64,000 bases of DNA from Pedobacter sandarakinus (GTDB lineage Bacteria > Bacteroidota > Bacteroidia > Sphingobacteriales > Sphingobacteriaceae): NCBI RefSeq assembly GCF_026240095.1, contig NZ_JAPIVG010000003.1:1-64000 (forward strand), read 5' to 3'. Positions 1-9,237 of this stretch are shown in pieces (position 1 is the stretch's first letter; every line of letters starts with the position of its first letter). The notes under the pieces were generated by a model, which worked only from the letters and a program-made list of their open reading frames with translations, was not told the origin of the DNA and searched no databases. The translations under genes and the position numbers were made by a program.

Positions 1-21
1 AATAGCATTCTGCAAGGGATT

Positions 22-105
22 GAAAGTTGAAAGTTGAAAGTTCAGAGTTGAAAGTTGAAAGTGGAAAGTGAAAAGTTCAAAGTTCAAGGTTCAAAGTGCA
101 AAGTA
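22..105. repeat. Degenerate heptamer tandem repeat, 12 units
   Basis: Twelve consecutive 7-nt units fit the pattern SAAAGTT. The first seven mostly read GAAAGTT and the later ones CAAAGTT or CAAAGTG. No convincing reading frame covers it, and it lies at the window edge, so the upstream neighbour is unknown. Units of this kind are common in Bacteroidota intergenic DNA. The repeat is plain in the sequence; its role is unknown. Confidence 0.85.
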
Positions 106-227
106 GATGGCTCAAATTATACAACATAAAATTGGCGCTTAAGCATACATACTGAAACTATAAATACATGGGGGTACTTGTTTAAACTTTCGCTACTCCG
201 TACATACCTTTACTGGCCCTGCCATCT

Positions 228-315
228 AGGCCCGATGGGAAGGAAATACTTTTTGTGGCATGCCCAATCCGCTGGCAACACCGCCCGCAAAAAGATTGGA
301 GGTACAGCGGGACCG
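228..315 (-). repeat. Dispersed intergenic element, long class (copy R1)
   Basis: Read on the minus strand, this copy begins GGTCCCGCTGTACC, passes an AATCTTTTT stretch and ends CCCATCGGGCC. The same layout (CCCGCTRT..., AATCTTTTT, CATCGGG at the far end) occurs at 28571-28659. Three shorter elements at 31832-31908, 41574-41650 and 53724-53788 share the end sequences. No transposase is present. The rest of 106-470 holds only the desaturase promoter; a 65-codon open frame at 178-375 overlaps this element and is not a credible gene. Confidence 0.5.
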
Positions 316-435
316 AACCTAACATACATGGCATTGAACTTGCCCTACAACATATTTAAGAGGTATATTGGCTAACTCTTAATGTGATTGATACCTAAAT
401 ATGTTATTATAAGAACTTTTGCAATATTATTTGGT

Positions 436-443
436 TATCTTTG
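436..443 (+). promoter_or_regulatory. Bacteroidota -7 element for the desaturase gene
   Basis: TATCTTTG matches the Bacteroidota -7 consensus TAnnTTTG exactly and lies 27 nt before the ATG at 471. A TTTG at 418-421 is a possible -33 box, but its 14-nt spacer is shorter than the usual 17-23. Confidence 0.5.
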
Positions 444-470
444 TTGTTGACTAATATATAAATACAAGTA

Positions 471-1451
471 ATGAGTTTTTTTGCAGATAAAAGAAGGGAA
501 GTAATGGTGCATATTGAAAAGTATATGCTGGAGATGATGGATACCTATCTTAAACCTATAGATACCAATTGGCAGCCATCTGATTTCCTTCCTGATTCTA
601 CGAGTGAAACATTTTACCAAGATATAAGAGCACTTAGAGAAAATGCAAGGGACTTATCGTACGATTTGGTAGCTGTTTTGATTGGTGATACGATTACTGA
701 AGAGGCTTTGCCAACTTATGAATCTTGGCTTGCCATGGTGCAAGGGCCGAGTATGAAAGAAGATGGTGGTTGGATGAAATGGAACAGACATTGGACCGCA
801 GAAGAAAACCGCCATGGTGATTTACTGAATAAGTATTTGTATTTATCTGGAAGGGTAGATATGCGCCAGATGGAAATCTCTACGCAATATTTAATTGCTG
901 ATGGTTTTGATATCGGCACCGGACATGATCCCTATCGTAACTTTATTTACACCTCTTTTCAGGAGATGGCGACTAATATTTCGCACAGAAGGGTGGCTTC
1001 TTTGGCAAAGAAAGATGGCGATACTTTGCTATCGAAAATGTGTGGTGTTATTGCTTCTGATGAAGCCAGACACGCCAAAGCTTATAAAGATTTTATGAAT
1101 CGTATTTTCGAAGTAGACCCGAATGAGGCCATGCTTGCTTTTGAAGATATGATGCGTAAAAAAATTGTAATGCCTGCTCATTTTTTGCGTGAGGTTGGTT
1201 TAAAGATTGGACAAACTTTTGGCCACTTTACCGATGCTGCACAACGTTTAGGCGTTTACACGGCTATTGATTATGTAGATATTATGCAACAACTTATTAT
1301 AGATTGGAAGATTGAGGGGATGCAGGACTTAAATGATGCAGGTGAGAAAGCTCGTGATTATATTATGGCCTTACCATCTCGGTTACTAAGGGTGGCTGAA
1401 CGCATGAAAAACCCAACCATTGATTATAAATTTACCTGGATAGCTGGCTAG
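471..1451 (+). CDS. Acyl-ACP desaturase, soluble di-iron type
   Basis: This 326-aa protein matches the soluble fatty-acid desaturase family 2 (plant stearoyl-ACP desaturase type), which introduces a cis double bond into acyl chains bound to acyl carrier protein using O2 and reduced ferredoxin. Both di-iron ExxH motifs are visible: EENRH at 111-115 and DEARH at 197-201. E165 (in FQEMATNISH) and the TEE at 77-79 fit the remaining Glu ligands. There is no signal peptide or membrane segment, so it is cytoplasmic. It stands alone, with its own promoter and a strong terminator at 1481-1519. It probably tunes membrane unsaturation. Family assignment is firm; double-bond position cannot be read. Confidence 0.93.
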   Translation: MSFFADKRREVMVHIEKYMLEMMDTYLKPIDTNWQPSDFLPDSTSETFYQDIRALRENARDLSYDLVAVLIGDTITEEALPTYESWLAMVQGPSMKEDGGWMKWNRHWTAEENRHGDLLNKYLYLSGRVDMRQMEISTQYLIADGFDIGTGHDPYRNFIYTSFQEMATNISHRRVASLAKKDGDTLLSKMCGVIASDEARHAKAYKDFMNRIFEVDPNEAMLAFEDMMRKKIVMPAHFLREVGLKIGQTFGHFTDAAQRLGVYTAIDYVDIMQQLIIDWKIEGMQDLNDAGEKARDYIMALPSRLLRVAERMKNPTIDYKFTWIAG

Positions 1452-1480
1452 TAAAGATTTTGGTACAGATATAAAACTGA

Positions 1481-1519
1481 AATGCCCCCACAAAGTGTTT
1501 AGCTTTTGGGGGCATTTTT
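1481..1519 (+). terminator. Intrinsic terminator of the desaturase gene
   Basis: AATGCCCCCA (1481-1490) pairs perfectly with TGGGGGCATT (1507-1516), followed by a run of T. The convergent icmF gene ends at 1579, so the hairpin could also act weakly on that side. Confidence 0.85.
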
Positions 1520-1578
1520 GTTGCCGACGTTAATGAACTTGTCTGGTTATCTTTGCTTCAATAATAAGACTGTACAGG

Positions 1579-4500
1579 CTACATATTTCTTCTGTATTGG
1601 CCGCCAACTTCGTAAAGGGCATTACTAATTTGCCCTAGACTACAAACTTTGCAAACCTCCATCAGTTGCTCAAATATATTATCGCCTGCTACTGCAGACT
1701 TTTGTAATTGCTTAATTAAGTTTTGGGCTACATCTGTGTTTCGCTCTTGGAACTTGGCCAGTTGACTAATTTGATATTGCTTTTCATCTTCTGTGGCTCT
1801 GATTACTTCACCTGGTACGATTGTAGGCGATCCGTTTTTATTAAGGAAAGTATTTACACCGACGATTGGATACTCACCCGTATGTTTCAGCATTTCATAG
1901 TGCAAGCTTTCTTCTTGAATTTTGCCACGCTGGTACATGGTTTCCATGGCACCTAATACACCACCACGGTCGTTAATTCGTTTAAATTCTGCCAACACCG
2001 CTTCTTCTACCAGATCGGTTAATTCTTCGATTATAAATGCACCTTGCAGTGGATTTTCGTTCTTTGCAAGCCCTAATTCCCTATTAATAATTAGCTGTAT
2101 CGCCATTGCACGCCTTACGGATTCTTCTGTCGGGGTTGTAATCGCTTCATCGTAAGCATTGGTGTGTAACGAATTACAATTATCATAGATGGCATAAAGT
2201 GCCTGCAATGTGGTTCTGATGTCGTTAAAATCTATCTCTTGCGCATGTAGAGATCTTCCTGATGTTTGAATATGATACTTCAATTTCTGGGAACGATCGT
2301 TACCTTTATATTTGTTCTTAATGGCTTTAGCCCAGATTCTGCGAGCCACGCGTCCGATTACGGCATATTCTGGATCGATACCATTAGAAAAGAAAAACGA
2401 TAGGTTAGGGGCAAAATCGTCTATATTCATCCCTCTACTTAGATAATATTCTACAAAGGTAAAACCATTACTAAGGGTAAAAGCGAGCTGTGATATCGGA
2501 TTGGCACCTGCCTCGGCAATATGATAACCAGAGATGGATACGGAGTAGAAGTTACGTACTTTTTCATCTATGAAATACTTTTGGATGTCGCCCATCATTC
2601 TCAAAGCAAACTCTGTTGAAAAAATGCATGTGTTTTGTGCCTGATCTTCTTTTAAAATATCGGCTTGAACCGTGCCACGTACGGCACTAATTGCTTTGGC
2701 CTTGATTGCAAGGTAAGTTTCTTGAGGCAATACCTGATCGCCAGTTACGCCCAAAAGCATCAGCCCAAGACCATTATTCCCTTCTGGCAGATTGCCATTA
2801 TAGGCTGGTTGAGGCATGTTTTTTGAATCGTATATTTTTCTGATGGTTGCCTTTACTTCCTCTTCGAGTCCATTTTCGATAATGTACTTTTCGCATTGCT
2901 GATCGATTGCTGCATTCATGAAAAAGCCAAGCAACATGGGCGCAGGCCCGTTGATTGTCATCGAAACAGATGTAGAAGGAGCGCAAAGGTCGAATCCTGA
3001 ATAGAGTTTTTTGGCATCATCAAGCGTGGCAATACTTACGCCGGAGTTACCAATTTTTCCATAAATATCTGGGCGAATGTGTGGATCTTCACCATATAGG
3101 GTAACGGAATCAAATGCAGTTGAAAGGCGATGTGCAGGTTGACCAAGTGAAACATAATGAAAACGTTTGTTGGTTCTTTCTGGTCCACCTTCGCCAGCAA
3201 ACATTCTTGTTGGATCTTCCCCATCTCGTTTTAAAGGGAAAACTCCCGCTGCATAAGGAAACTCTCCGGGTAAATTTTCGGTAAGTAGCCAATGTAGAAT
3301 GTCGCCCCAATCTTGATAACGTGGAAGCGATACCTTTGGGATTTGGAGTTTGGAAAGGGATTCGTAATATAATGGCTGTTTGATTTCTTTATCTCTAACT
3401 TTATAAATAAAAAAGGCATCTTTGTAGGCCTTTTTTGTTTCTGGCCACTGGCGCAGTAAACGCCTGCAATCTCCATCTAATTGTTCTTCGAAATAAGTGT
3501 ATGCCTCTTCCAGCCCACTTCCTAATGATAATGACTGGTGATCTTGAGCGAGATCTATTACACCTTTAAGTTGGTACATTTTGCGGGCAATGGATGACTG
3601 CTTTGTAACCCATTCGGTGTAGGCCTGACTTGATTCTGCTATTTCTGCCAAGTATCTGATTCTATCTGGTGGAATGATGTAAACTTTCTCAGACTGATCT
3701 GAGGTGAGTTCCATTTTTGCATTAAAATCGGTACCGGTTTTTTCTTTTATCTTCCTCATCAGCGCCACGAACAGGTTGTTCATTCCCGGATCGTTAAACT
3801 GCGAAGCCATGGTGCCATGAACTGGAATGTCATCATCCTTGGCATCAAAAATATTATGATTTCTTTTGTATTGTTTCCTTACATCGCGTAATGCATCTAA
3901 AGCCCCTCTTTTATCAAATTTATTGATGGCTACGAGATCTGCAAAATCTAGCATGTCAATCTTTTCGAGCTGTGTTGCAGCGCCAAATTCAGGAGTCATG
4001 ACATAAAGCGAAACATCACAGTGTTCGGTAATTTCTGTATCAGACTGGCCTATGCCAGAAGTTTCTACAATAATTAAATCGTAACCTGCTGCTTTGCAAA
4101 TGTCGATACTCTCCTGAACATTTTTAGATAGTGCCAGGTTAGCTTGCCTCGTAGCAAGCGAACGCATGTAAACACGAGGATTGTTAATTGCGTTCATCCT
4201 GATTCTATCGCCAAGCAGGGCTCCGCCTGTTTTTCTTTTAGACGGATCAACGGATATTATCGCTAAGGTTTTATCTTTAACTTCCACAAGGAATCGGCGA
4301 ACCAACTCATCAACCAATGATGATTTACCAGCTCCACCTGTACCAGTAATGCCTAAGATTGGTGCACTGTTATTCTTAGATAGGGTTTTAAGTTGATCAA
4401 CGAAATTTTGTGCAGCCTCTGGGTCGTTTTCTGCAACAGTAATGGCTCCAGCAATTGCTTTTACGTCTTTATTTGGGATGGTTTCTAGCTCGTTTGTGAT

Positions 4501-4950
4501 ATTGGCTTTGGTGATGAAATCTGTTTTCACCAGCATGTCGTTGATCATTCCCTGCAAACCCATCTTACGGCCATCGTCTGGCGAGTAAATTTTTGAGATG
4601 CCATATGCCTCTAGTTCTTCAATTTCTGAAGGTAGTATAACACCACCACCACCAGCAAATATTTTGATGTGCGTAGCCCCACGTTCTTGAAGCAAATCAT
4701 ACATGTACTTAAAATATTCAATGTGGCCGCCTTGATAAGATGTCATTGCAATTCCCTGTACATCTTCTTGAATAGCGCAGTTCACTACTTCGTCTACTGA
4801 TCTGTTGTGACCAAGATGAATTACCTCGGCTCCCGAAGATTGCAAGATTCTCCGCATGATATTGATGGTTGCATCGTGACCATCGAAAAGTGAGGCTGCA
4901 GTTACAAAACGAATTTTATTTTTTGGTTTATATATTTCTACTGGTTGCAT
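1579..4950 (-). CDS. icmF: Fused isobutyryl-CoA mutase with G-protein chaperone (IcmF)
   Basis: The 1123-aa protein has the IcmF order: an N-terminal B12-binding domain (DGHD at 23-26, with the cobalt-ligand His-25), a MeaB-like GTPase chaperone (Walker A GTGGAGKS at 203-210, ETSGIGQSD at 296-304, NKFD at 343-346), and a C-terminal acyl-CoA mutase barrel from about 520. The mutase carries AGVFPLKR and [11 protein letters not shown], the isobutyryl-CoA-mutase style, rather than the methylmalonyl-CoA-mutase RPWTIRQYAGF style. IcmF interconverts isobutyryl-CoA and n-butyryl-CoA by adenosylcobalamin radical chemistry; the GTPase guards cofactor loading. It links branched-chain amino-acid or fatty-acid metabolism. 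Length agrees with known IcmF (about 1090). It is monocistronic. Exact acyl-CoA substrate is inferred. Confidence 0.92.
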   Translation of the reverse strand: MQPVEIYKPKNKIRFVTAASLFDGHDATINIMRRILQSSGAEVIHLGHNRSVDEVVNCAIQEDVQGIAMTSYQGGHIEYFKYMYDLLQERGATHIKIFAGGGGVILPSEIEELEAYGISKIYSPDDGRKMGLQGMINDMLVKTDFITKANITNELETIPNKDVKAIAGAITVAENDPEAAQNFVDQLKTLSKNNSAPILGITGTGGAGKSSLVDELVRRFLVEVKDKTLAIISVDPSKRKTGGALLGDRIRMNAINNPRVYMRSLATRQANLALSKNVQESIDICKAAGYDLIIVETSGIGQSDTEITEHCDVSLYVMTPEFGAATQLEKIDMLDFADLVAINKFDKRGALDALRDVRKQYKRNHNIFDAKDDDIPVHGTMASQFNDPGMNNLFVALMRKIKEKTGTDFNAKMELTSDQSEKVYIIPPDRIRYLAEIAESSQAYTEWVTKQSSIARKMYQLKGVIDLAQDHQSLSLGSGLEEAYTYFEEQLDGDCRRLLRQWPETKKAYKDAFFIYKVRDKEIKQPLYYESLSKLQIPKVSLPRYQDWGDILHWLLTENLPGEFPYAAGVFPLKRDGEDPTRMFAGEGGPERTNKRFHYVSLGQPAHRLSTAFDSVTLYGEDPHIRPDIYGKIGNSGVSIATLDDAKKLYSGFDLCAPSTSVSMTINGPAPMLLGFFMNAAIDQQCEKYIIENGLEEEVKATIRKIYDSKNMPQPAYNGNLPEGNNGLGLMLLGVTGDQVLPQETYLAIKAKAISAVRGTVQADILKEDQAQNTCIFSTEFALRMMGDIQKYFIDEKVRNFYSVSISGYHIAEAGANPISQLAFTLSNGFTFVEYYLSRGMNIDDFAPNLSFFFSNGIDPEYAVIGRVARRIWAKAIKNKYKGNDRSQKLKYHIQTSGRSLHAQEIDFNDIRTTLQALYAIYDNCNSLHTNAYDEAITTPTEESVRRAMAIQLIINRELGLAKNENPLQGAFIIEELTDLVEEAVLAEFKRINDRGGVLGAMETMYQRGKIQEESLHYEMLKHTGEYPIVGVNTFLNKNGSPTIVPGEVIRATEDEKQYQISQLAKFQERNTDVAQNLIKQLQKSAVAGDNIFEQLMEVCKVCSLGQISNALYEVGGQYRRNM

Positions 4951-5017
4951 GCTAAAGAATTTAGAGCATTACAAAATTTGATTTTGCAGTGCTTGAGCCA
5001 AGATATATTTGGTACTG

Positions 5018-5025
5018 CAAATGTA
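5018..5025 (-). promoter_or_regulatory. -7 element for icmF
   Basis: On the minus strand this reads TACATTTG, an exact TAnnTTTG match, 67 nt before the icmF ATG at 4950. No clear -33 TTG is seen at the right distance. Confidence 0.45.
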
Positions 5026-5079
5026 GTAAATACTTGGTATTAGTAACGTTTTAATAGTATTGATGCCATTACAAAACAA

Positions 5080-5106
5080 AAAACCATCCAGATTTTGGAT
5101 GGTTTT
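5080..5106 (-). terminator. Intrinsic terminator of pafA
   Basis: AAAACCATCCA (5080-5090) pairs with TGGATGGTTTT (5096-5106) around a short loop. On the minus strand the hairpin starts just after the pafA stop at 5111 and is followed by a T-rich run. Confidence 0.8.
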
Positions 5107-5110
5107 AGTG

Positions 5111-6769
5111 TTATTTATTGATTACCTCTGTTATGGGCTCTCCAACTGTACCGTTGGGCATTTGAATATGAAGTAGTGCCGCAACTGTTGGGGCGATATC
5201 AGTCATATAGTGCGTTTTATTAGTTGCGCCAGGCTTTATTCCCCAGCCCATAAATACCAAAGGTATATGAGCATCGTAAGGATTCCAGTTCCCATGTGTT
5301 GTGCCCGTGCTTCCACCATTAAACCAGTTGGGATTTAGAATATAATATAAGTCGCCACTTCTCCTGGCATTATATCCATTGGTTATCATTTTTTTCTGTA
5401 TTTCTGGAAGCGTGCTTAACGATATTGACGAGATATCAACCACATTGGCAAAACCGTCCATTTTTTTTAAGAAAGCTATCGATGCAGATTTAATTACATC
5501 GAAGCTAATGTTCATGTTGTCGGTTTTATCGTGATCAAAAATAATTTGATTATTCATCGATTTTAAAACAACATTGTTGACTTTGAATTTTTCATTCAAA
5601 AAGCCGTTCAATTTAAGAGTAATGTCTCGATCACTAACTACACCAGCTGGGAGTTTATTCTCTGCCATGAAGCCTGGAACATGTGCGGCTCCATGATCTG
5701 CAGTTAAGAAAACCGTATAATTTCCTTTACCAACCTGTTTATCCAGGTAATCGAAAAAAGAGGCAATGTCCTTATCTAAACGAAGGTAGGTATCTTCAGC
5801 TTCAATTGAGTTGGGGCCATACTGGTGACCTACATAATCTGTTGATGAACAACTTACCGCAAGGAAGTCGGTGATATTATCTTTACCTAAATCTTCAGAA
5901 AGAATGGCCAATTTTGCTAAATCTAAAGTGATGGTGTTGCCAAACGGGGTGCTTCTGATAGCATCGAAATTTTTATCTACGAATTGGGCAAGGCTATGTG
6001 GAAAGGTGCTGTTTTTGCCTTCATAAGCTTTTTCGTCTGAAGAACTGTTAACGTAAGTGTTAATGGGGTAGAGGGTTTCCCAATTTTTAGCATAAAATTT
6101 ATTCGCCAGCTTTAGCTTATTGTAATCGGCTATCCAGGTTGGCACCTCATTCATGTAGTAGGAGCTTGTAATCCAGTTTCCTGTACTTCCCTGATACCAA
6201 TAAGCTGCATTTGCAGAATGGCCTGCTGGTAAAATAGACCCTCTATCTTTCAAAGATATTCCAATTACCTTACCCCTGAAATTAGTAGCCAGGCGTAACT
6301 CGTCTGTTATGGTATTAGTAAGCATATTCTTTGGCGACATGTTCCCCTCTGATGATGGCGTGCTGCCTACAGTTACTACTGAAGTATCCTCAGTACAATA
6401 CATGTTTTTTTTGGTTTCCGGATCGTACCAGTCGTTACCAATAATGCCATGGATTGCAGGCACTGAGCCAGTGTAAATACACGTATGCCCACAAGCGGTA
6501 TATGTAGGTGTGTATGGGATAAATGTATTTTCTACAGAAAAGCCTTCGTTTACTAATCTTTTGAAACCTCCATTGGTATATCTGTTATAAAACCTGTACA
6601 GGTAATCCCATCTCATTTGATCTACAACCAAACCTACAACTAATTTCGGTCTTGCAACCTCAGCGGGAAATGCTCTAACTTGCGTTGTTGGTGTCTTTTT
6701 TGATTGTGCATAAGTGTACGAGCCGGTGATAATAGATAGAGAGAGGAGTAAAAAAGGTATTTTCTTCAT
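5111..6769 (-). CDS. pafA: Alkaline phosphatase PafA-like, exported
   Basis: The 552-aa precursor has a signal peptide (about 1-21, ending YAQ). The catalytic set of the PafA phosphomonoesterase from Elizabethkingia (Thr79, Asn100, Lys162, Arg164) appears with a constant +12 offset: Thr91 in TYTACGHT, Asn112 in GNDW, and Lys174/Arg176 in SLKDRG. Asp50 in VVDQMRWDY is a likely metal ligand. PafA hydrolyses phosphate monoesters in the periplasm or outside the cell and, unlike PhoA, is known to work when phosphate is already plentiful. It lies downstream of a glycerophosphodiesterase and a SusC/SusD pair, which suggests organic phosphate use. It has a 155-nt gap to that gene, so it may have its own promoter, but I found no exact -7 element. 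Confidence 0.92.
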   Translation of the reverse strand: MKKIPFLLLSLSIITGSYTYAQSKKTPTTQVRAFPAEVARPKLVVGLVVDQMRWDYLYRFYNRYTNGGFKRLVNEGFSVENTFIPYTPTYTACGHTCIYTGSVPAIHGIIGNDWYDPETKKNMYCTEDTSVVTVGSTPSSEGNMSPKNMLTNTITDELRLATNFRGKVIGISLKDRGSILPAGHSANAAYWYQGSTGNWITSSYYMNEVPTWIADYNKLKLANKFYAKNWETLYPINTYVNSSSDEKAYEGKNSTFPHSLAQFVDKNFDAIRSTPFGNTITLDLAKLAILSEDLGKDNITDFLAVSCSSTDYVGHQYGPNSIEAEDTYLRLDKDIASFFDYLDKQVGKGNYTVFLTADHGAAHVPGFMAENKLPAGVVSDRDITLKLNGFLNEKFKVNNVVLKSMNNQIIFDHDKTDNMNISFDVIKSASIAFLKKMDGFANVVDISSISLSTLPEIQKKMITNGYNARRSGDLYYILNPNWFNGGSTGTTHGNWNPYDAHIPLVFMGWGIKPGATNKTHYMTDIAPTVAALLHIQMPNGTVGEPITEVINK

Positions 6770-6924
6770 GCTTTTTCAGTTATAAGACTAAAGTAGTAAC
6801 TTTTAGATAAACAAATCTGAAAGTTTGTGTAAAGATTTAAAAACAATATCTAATAAAATGAGTGGAGAGATAAGATCGATATACAATCAAAATAAGTTAG
6901 TACATTGTTAGTTTCTATTTAACT

Positions 6925-7812
6925 TTAGCGATGTAAACCTTTTTCTCTTAGGTATTGAATTAGCTCTTTTGGTCTATCTGTTTGAATAATAGTTGCCCCA
7001 TGAGCAATTAACCAGCCCCACGATTGATCAGGTTGGTTCATCTCTACGGCTCTGTCATCATCATGACCATCATTAAGTGAAGGCCATAGCGCATTTATCC
7101 ATATTTTCGATCCACTGGAAGTGATCTCATTAGTTCTGTTTAGAATGTCTGAATTTGAATCAAATGCAACTAATTCGAATGCGTATGGTTTTAGCCTGGT
7201 GTTGTATTCCAATATATCTTTTAAGGCATCTGGATTACTTCCCCTTACCACTGGCATATAGATTATCTTATCAAGCAGATCTCCATATTTGTTTTTCACA
7301 GTCTTGTAGTTTTCGCTTGATTTGAAAATACATTGGTTCAATGTCCCGGTTGCAACTAAAACTTTATAAGCTTCACGAAAATATGGATAGCTCTTATCTA
7401 AATTTATCCAGACCCTTCCTTTTAATAATTGTAAGGCTTCTTCTAGCGTAGGTATTTTGTGCATGGTTAGCTGTCCGTGCCCACTCTTCAAATAAAATTT
7501 CTTTATTTCCTGAAGCGAGTATTGCGATGGACTACCCGTTCCATTTGTTGTTCTATCAATGGATTGATCATGCATGACGATAACAACACTATCCTTTGTC
7601 AAAGCTAAATCTAACTCAATAATATCTACCCCTAATTTAGTGGCGTTATCAAATGCTTTCAAAGAGTTTTCGGGAGCATTTCGCCAGTCGCCTCTGTGTG
7701 CTGCAACCAATACTTTGCTATTGATGATAGATGAATCGAGTCTTACTTGGCAAAATACAGTACTTGATAAAACTGATAATGCACATGAGATATATAAAAT
7801 TTTCTTTATCAT
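6925..7812 (-). CDS. Exported glycerophosphodiester phosphodiesterase family protein
   Basis: A 295-aa protein with a signal peptide (cleavage near FC-QV at 21-22). The GDPD signature is clear: AHRGDW at 38-43, PENS, IELD at 65-68 and MHD at 80-82, with the second half of the barrel ending near QTDRPKEL. The family hydrolyses glycerophosphodiesters to glycerol-3-phosphate and an alcohol, with a divalent metal. It starts 17 nt after the SusD stop and is very probably translated from the same transcript. Together with PafA it would release phosphate and glycerol outside the cytoplasm. Substrate range is not readable. Confidence 0.9.
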   Translation of the reverse strand: MIKKILYISCALSVLSSTVFCQVRLDSSIINSKVLVAAHRGDWRNAPENSLKAFDNATKLGVDIIELDLALTKDSVVIVMHDQSIDRTTNGTGSPSQYSLQEIKKFYLKSGHGQLTMHKIPTLEEALQLLKGRVWINLDKSYPYFREAYKVLVATGTLNQCIFKSSENYKTVKNKYGDLLDKIIYMPVVRGSNPDALKDILEYNTRLKPYAFELVAFDSNSDILNRTNEITSSGSKIWINALWPSLNDGHDDDRAVEMNQPDQSWGWLIAHGATIIQTDRPKELIQYLREKGLHR

Positions 7813-7829
7813 TTCTTAGGTTTTATCAA

Positions 7830-9227
7830 TTAGTAACCAGGGTTTTGACTTAATATGGGGTCGGTATCAATTTGTTTTTGGGGGATTGGCATTAACAGGT
7901 TCTTTTGGCCGATCGATACAGGAATATTATTATCGACAAACCACTGATTCATTGTTGTTATTGCCTTGCCGGTGCGTAGTAAATCAAACCACCTATGGCC
8001 TTCGCCCACTAGCTCTAATCTACGCTCTAATTCAATGGCAGCCCGAATATCTACTTGGGTATTGGCACTAGTATTACTTAAGCCTGCTCTGGTTCGAACC
8101 TGATTTAAGAATGACAGCGCTTCAGTCGTTTTATTCAGTTCATTTTCAACTTCTGCCTGCATCAGCAGTACATCGGCATACCTCAACACAGGATAGTCAC
8201 TTCCTCCATCCGCTGGAACAGCTGTATTTCTAGTCCATTTATTGCAAAACGGAGTACCTGCATTCGTTTGGGCAATGTATACTCCCTTTCTTGCGTCGTT
8301 ACTCGAAAATAAATTGTAAAGACTCTTAGTAGGTAAATTATGGCCTTTTGCATTAGCAATAGTACCAGAGGGGCTAAATTGTTGCTGCATAGTACTTCCT
8401 TCTGTATTACCATTGATACCAGATGCAAACTGAACAGCAAAAATTATCTCTTTGTTATTTTCGTTCGCGATAGGGAAGACGGTTGAAACTATTGGTTGAA
8501 GACTGTGAACATTAGATGAGATCACAGCCTGTAATTGAGTTTCGGCATTTTGATATTCATTCAGTGTAAGAAACACTTTACCAAGCAATGTTTGCGCCGC
8601 TGTTTTTACTACTCTTCCTGGCTGGGTAGTTGCAGCTGGCAACATCGTTATAGCCTCATTTAAATCTTGTTTAATTAAGGTATATACATCATTTACTGAT
8701 GATCTTTGTTGACCAAAATACAAATTGGGATCAGTAGTTTCAGTAGTAACAAGAGGTACTGCTCCATAAATCCTTACTAGGTTAAAATATATTAATGCCC
8801 TAATAAATTTCATTTCACCGATTCTGGCATTTTTTGTAGCGGCTACGCTGTAAGTAATATTGTTGATGCGAGCGAGTACTACATTGGTTTTTTGAATGGC
8901 TTGGTATGAATTTGTCCATATATCTGAAATAAGACCATTTACCGGAACTGTTTTGAACATATCTAAATCGCTATAGATCCCACTGTCGTTCCCGGCAACT
9001 TCCTCATAACTGTTGTCGGACGGTACCTCTCCAACTGCAGGCATGTACAGTCCATAAAGTCCGTTTGATTGAAGCGATCCATAAACTGAAGTAATGTACT
9101 CTTCGGCCTCGGGTTGTGCTGTTAGAAATGTACTTAAATTTTTACTTGATAATGGATATTGTTCCAACTGCTTTTTGCATGATATAGCTAAAGATGCAAG
9201 GAAGGCGATGTATATTAATTTTTTCAT
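7830..9227 (-). CDS. SusD/RagB-family nutrient-binding outer-membrane lipoprotein
   Basis: The 465-aa protein starts with a lipoprotein signal (LAISC, lipidated Cys-17) and shows the usual SusD pattern: an N-terminal QYP segment, an alpha-helical TPR-like body, the motif MKFIRALIYFNLVRIYG around 140-155, and the C-terminal RRLELVGEGHRWFDLLRTGK region, then a PIPQ-type ending. SusD proteins sit as lids on SusC channels and capture oligomeric substrates. Its start lies 10 nt after the end of the SusC frame, so the two are translationally adjacent. If the SusC stop codon at 9910-9912 is real, this lipoprotein would lack a complete partner. Confidence 0.93.
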   Translation of the reverse strand: MKKLIYIAFLASLAISCKKQLEQYPLSSKNLSTFLTAQPEAEEYITSVYGSLQSNGLYGLYMPAVGEVPSDNSYEEVAGNDSGIYSDLDMFKTVPVNGLISDIWTNSYQAIQKTNVVLARINNITYSVAATKNARIGEMKFIRALIYFNLVRIYGAVPLVTTETTDPNLYFGQQRSSVNDVYTLIKQDLNEAITMLPAATTQPGRVVKTAAQTLLGKVFLTLNEYQNAETQLQAVISSNVHSLQPIVSTVFPIANENNKEIIFAVQFASGINGNTEGSTMQQQFSPSGTIANAKGHNLPTKSLYNLFSSNDARKGVYIAQTNAGTPFCNKWTRNTAVPADGGSDYPVLRYADVLLMQAEVENELNKTTEALSFLNQVRTRAGLSNTSANTQVDIRAAIELERRLELVGEGHRWFDLLRTGKAITTMNQWFVDNNIPVSIGQKNLLMPIPQKQIDTDPILSQNPGY

Positions 9228-9237
9228 TTTGCAAACA

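Noticed and set aside
178..375. 65-codon open frame near the left edge
   Set aside because: It begins with TTG, overlaps the dispersed element at 228-315, and its translation shows no protein-like composition.
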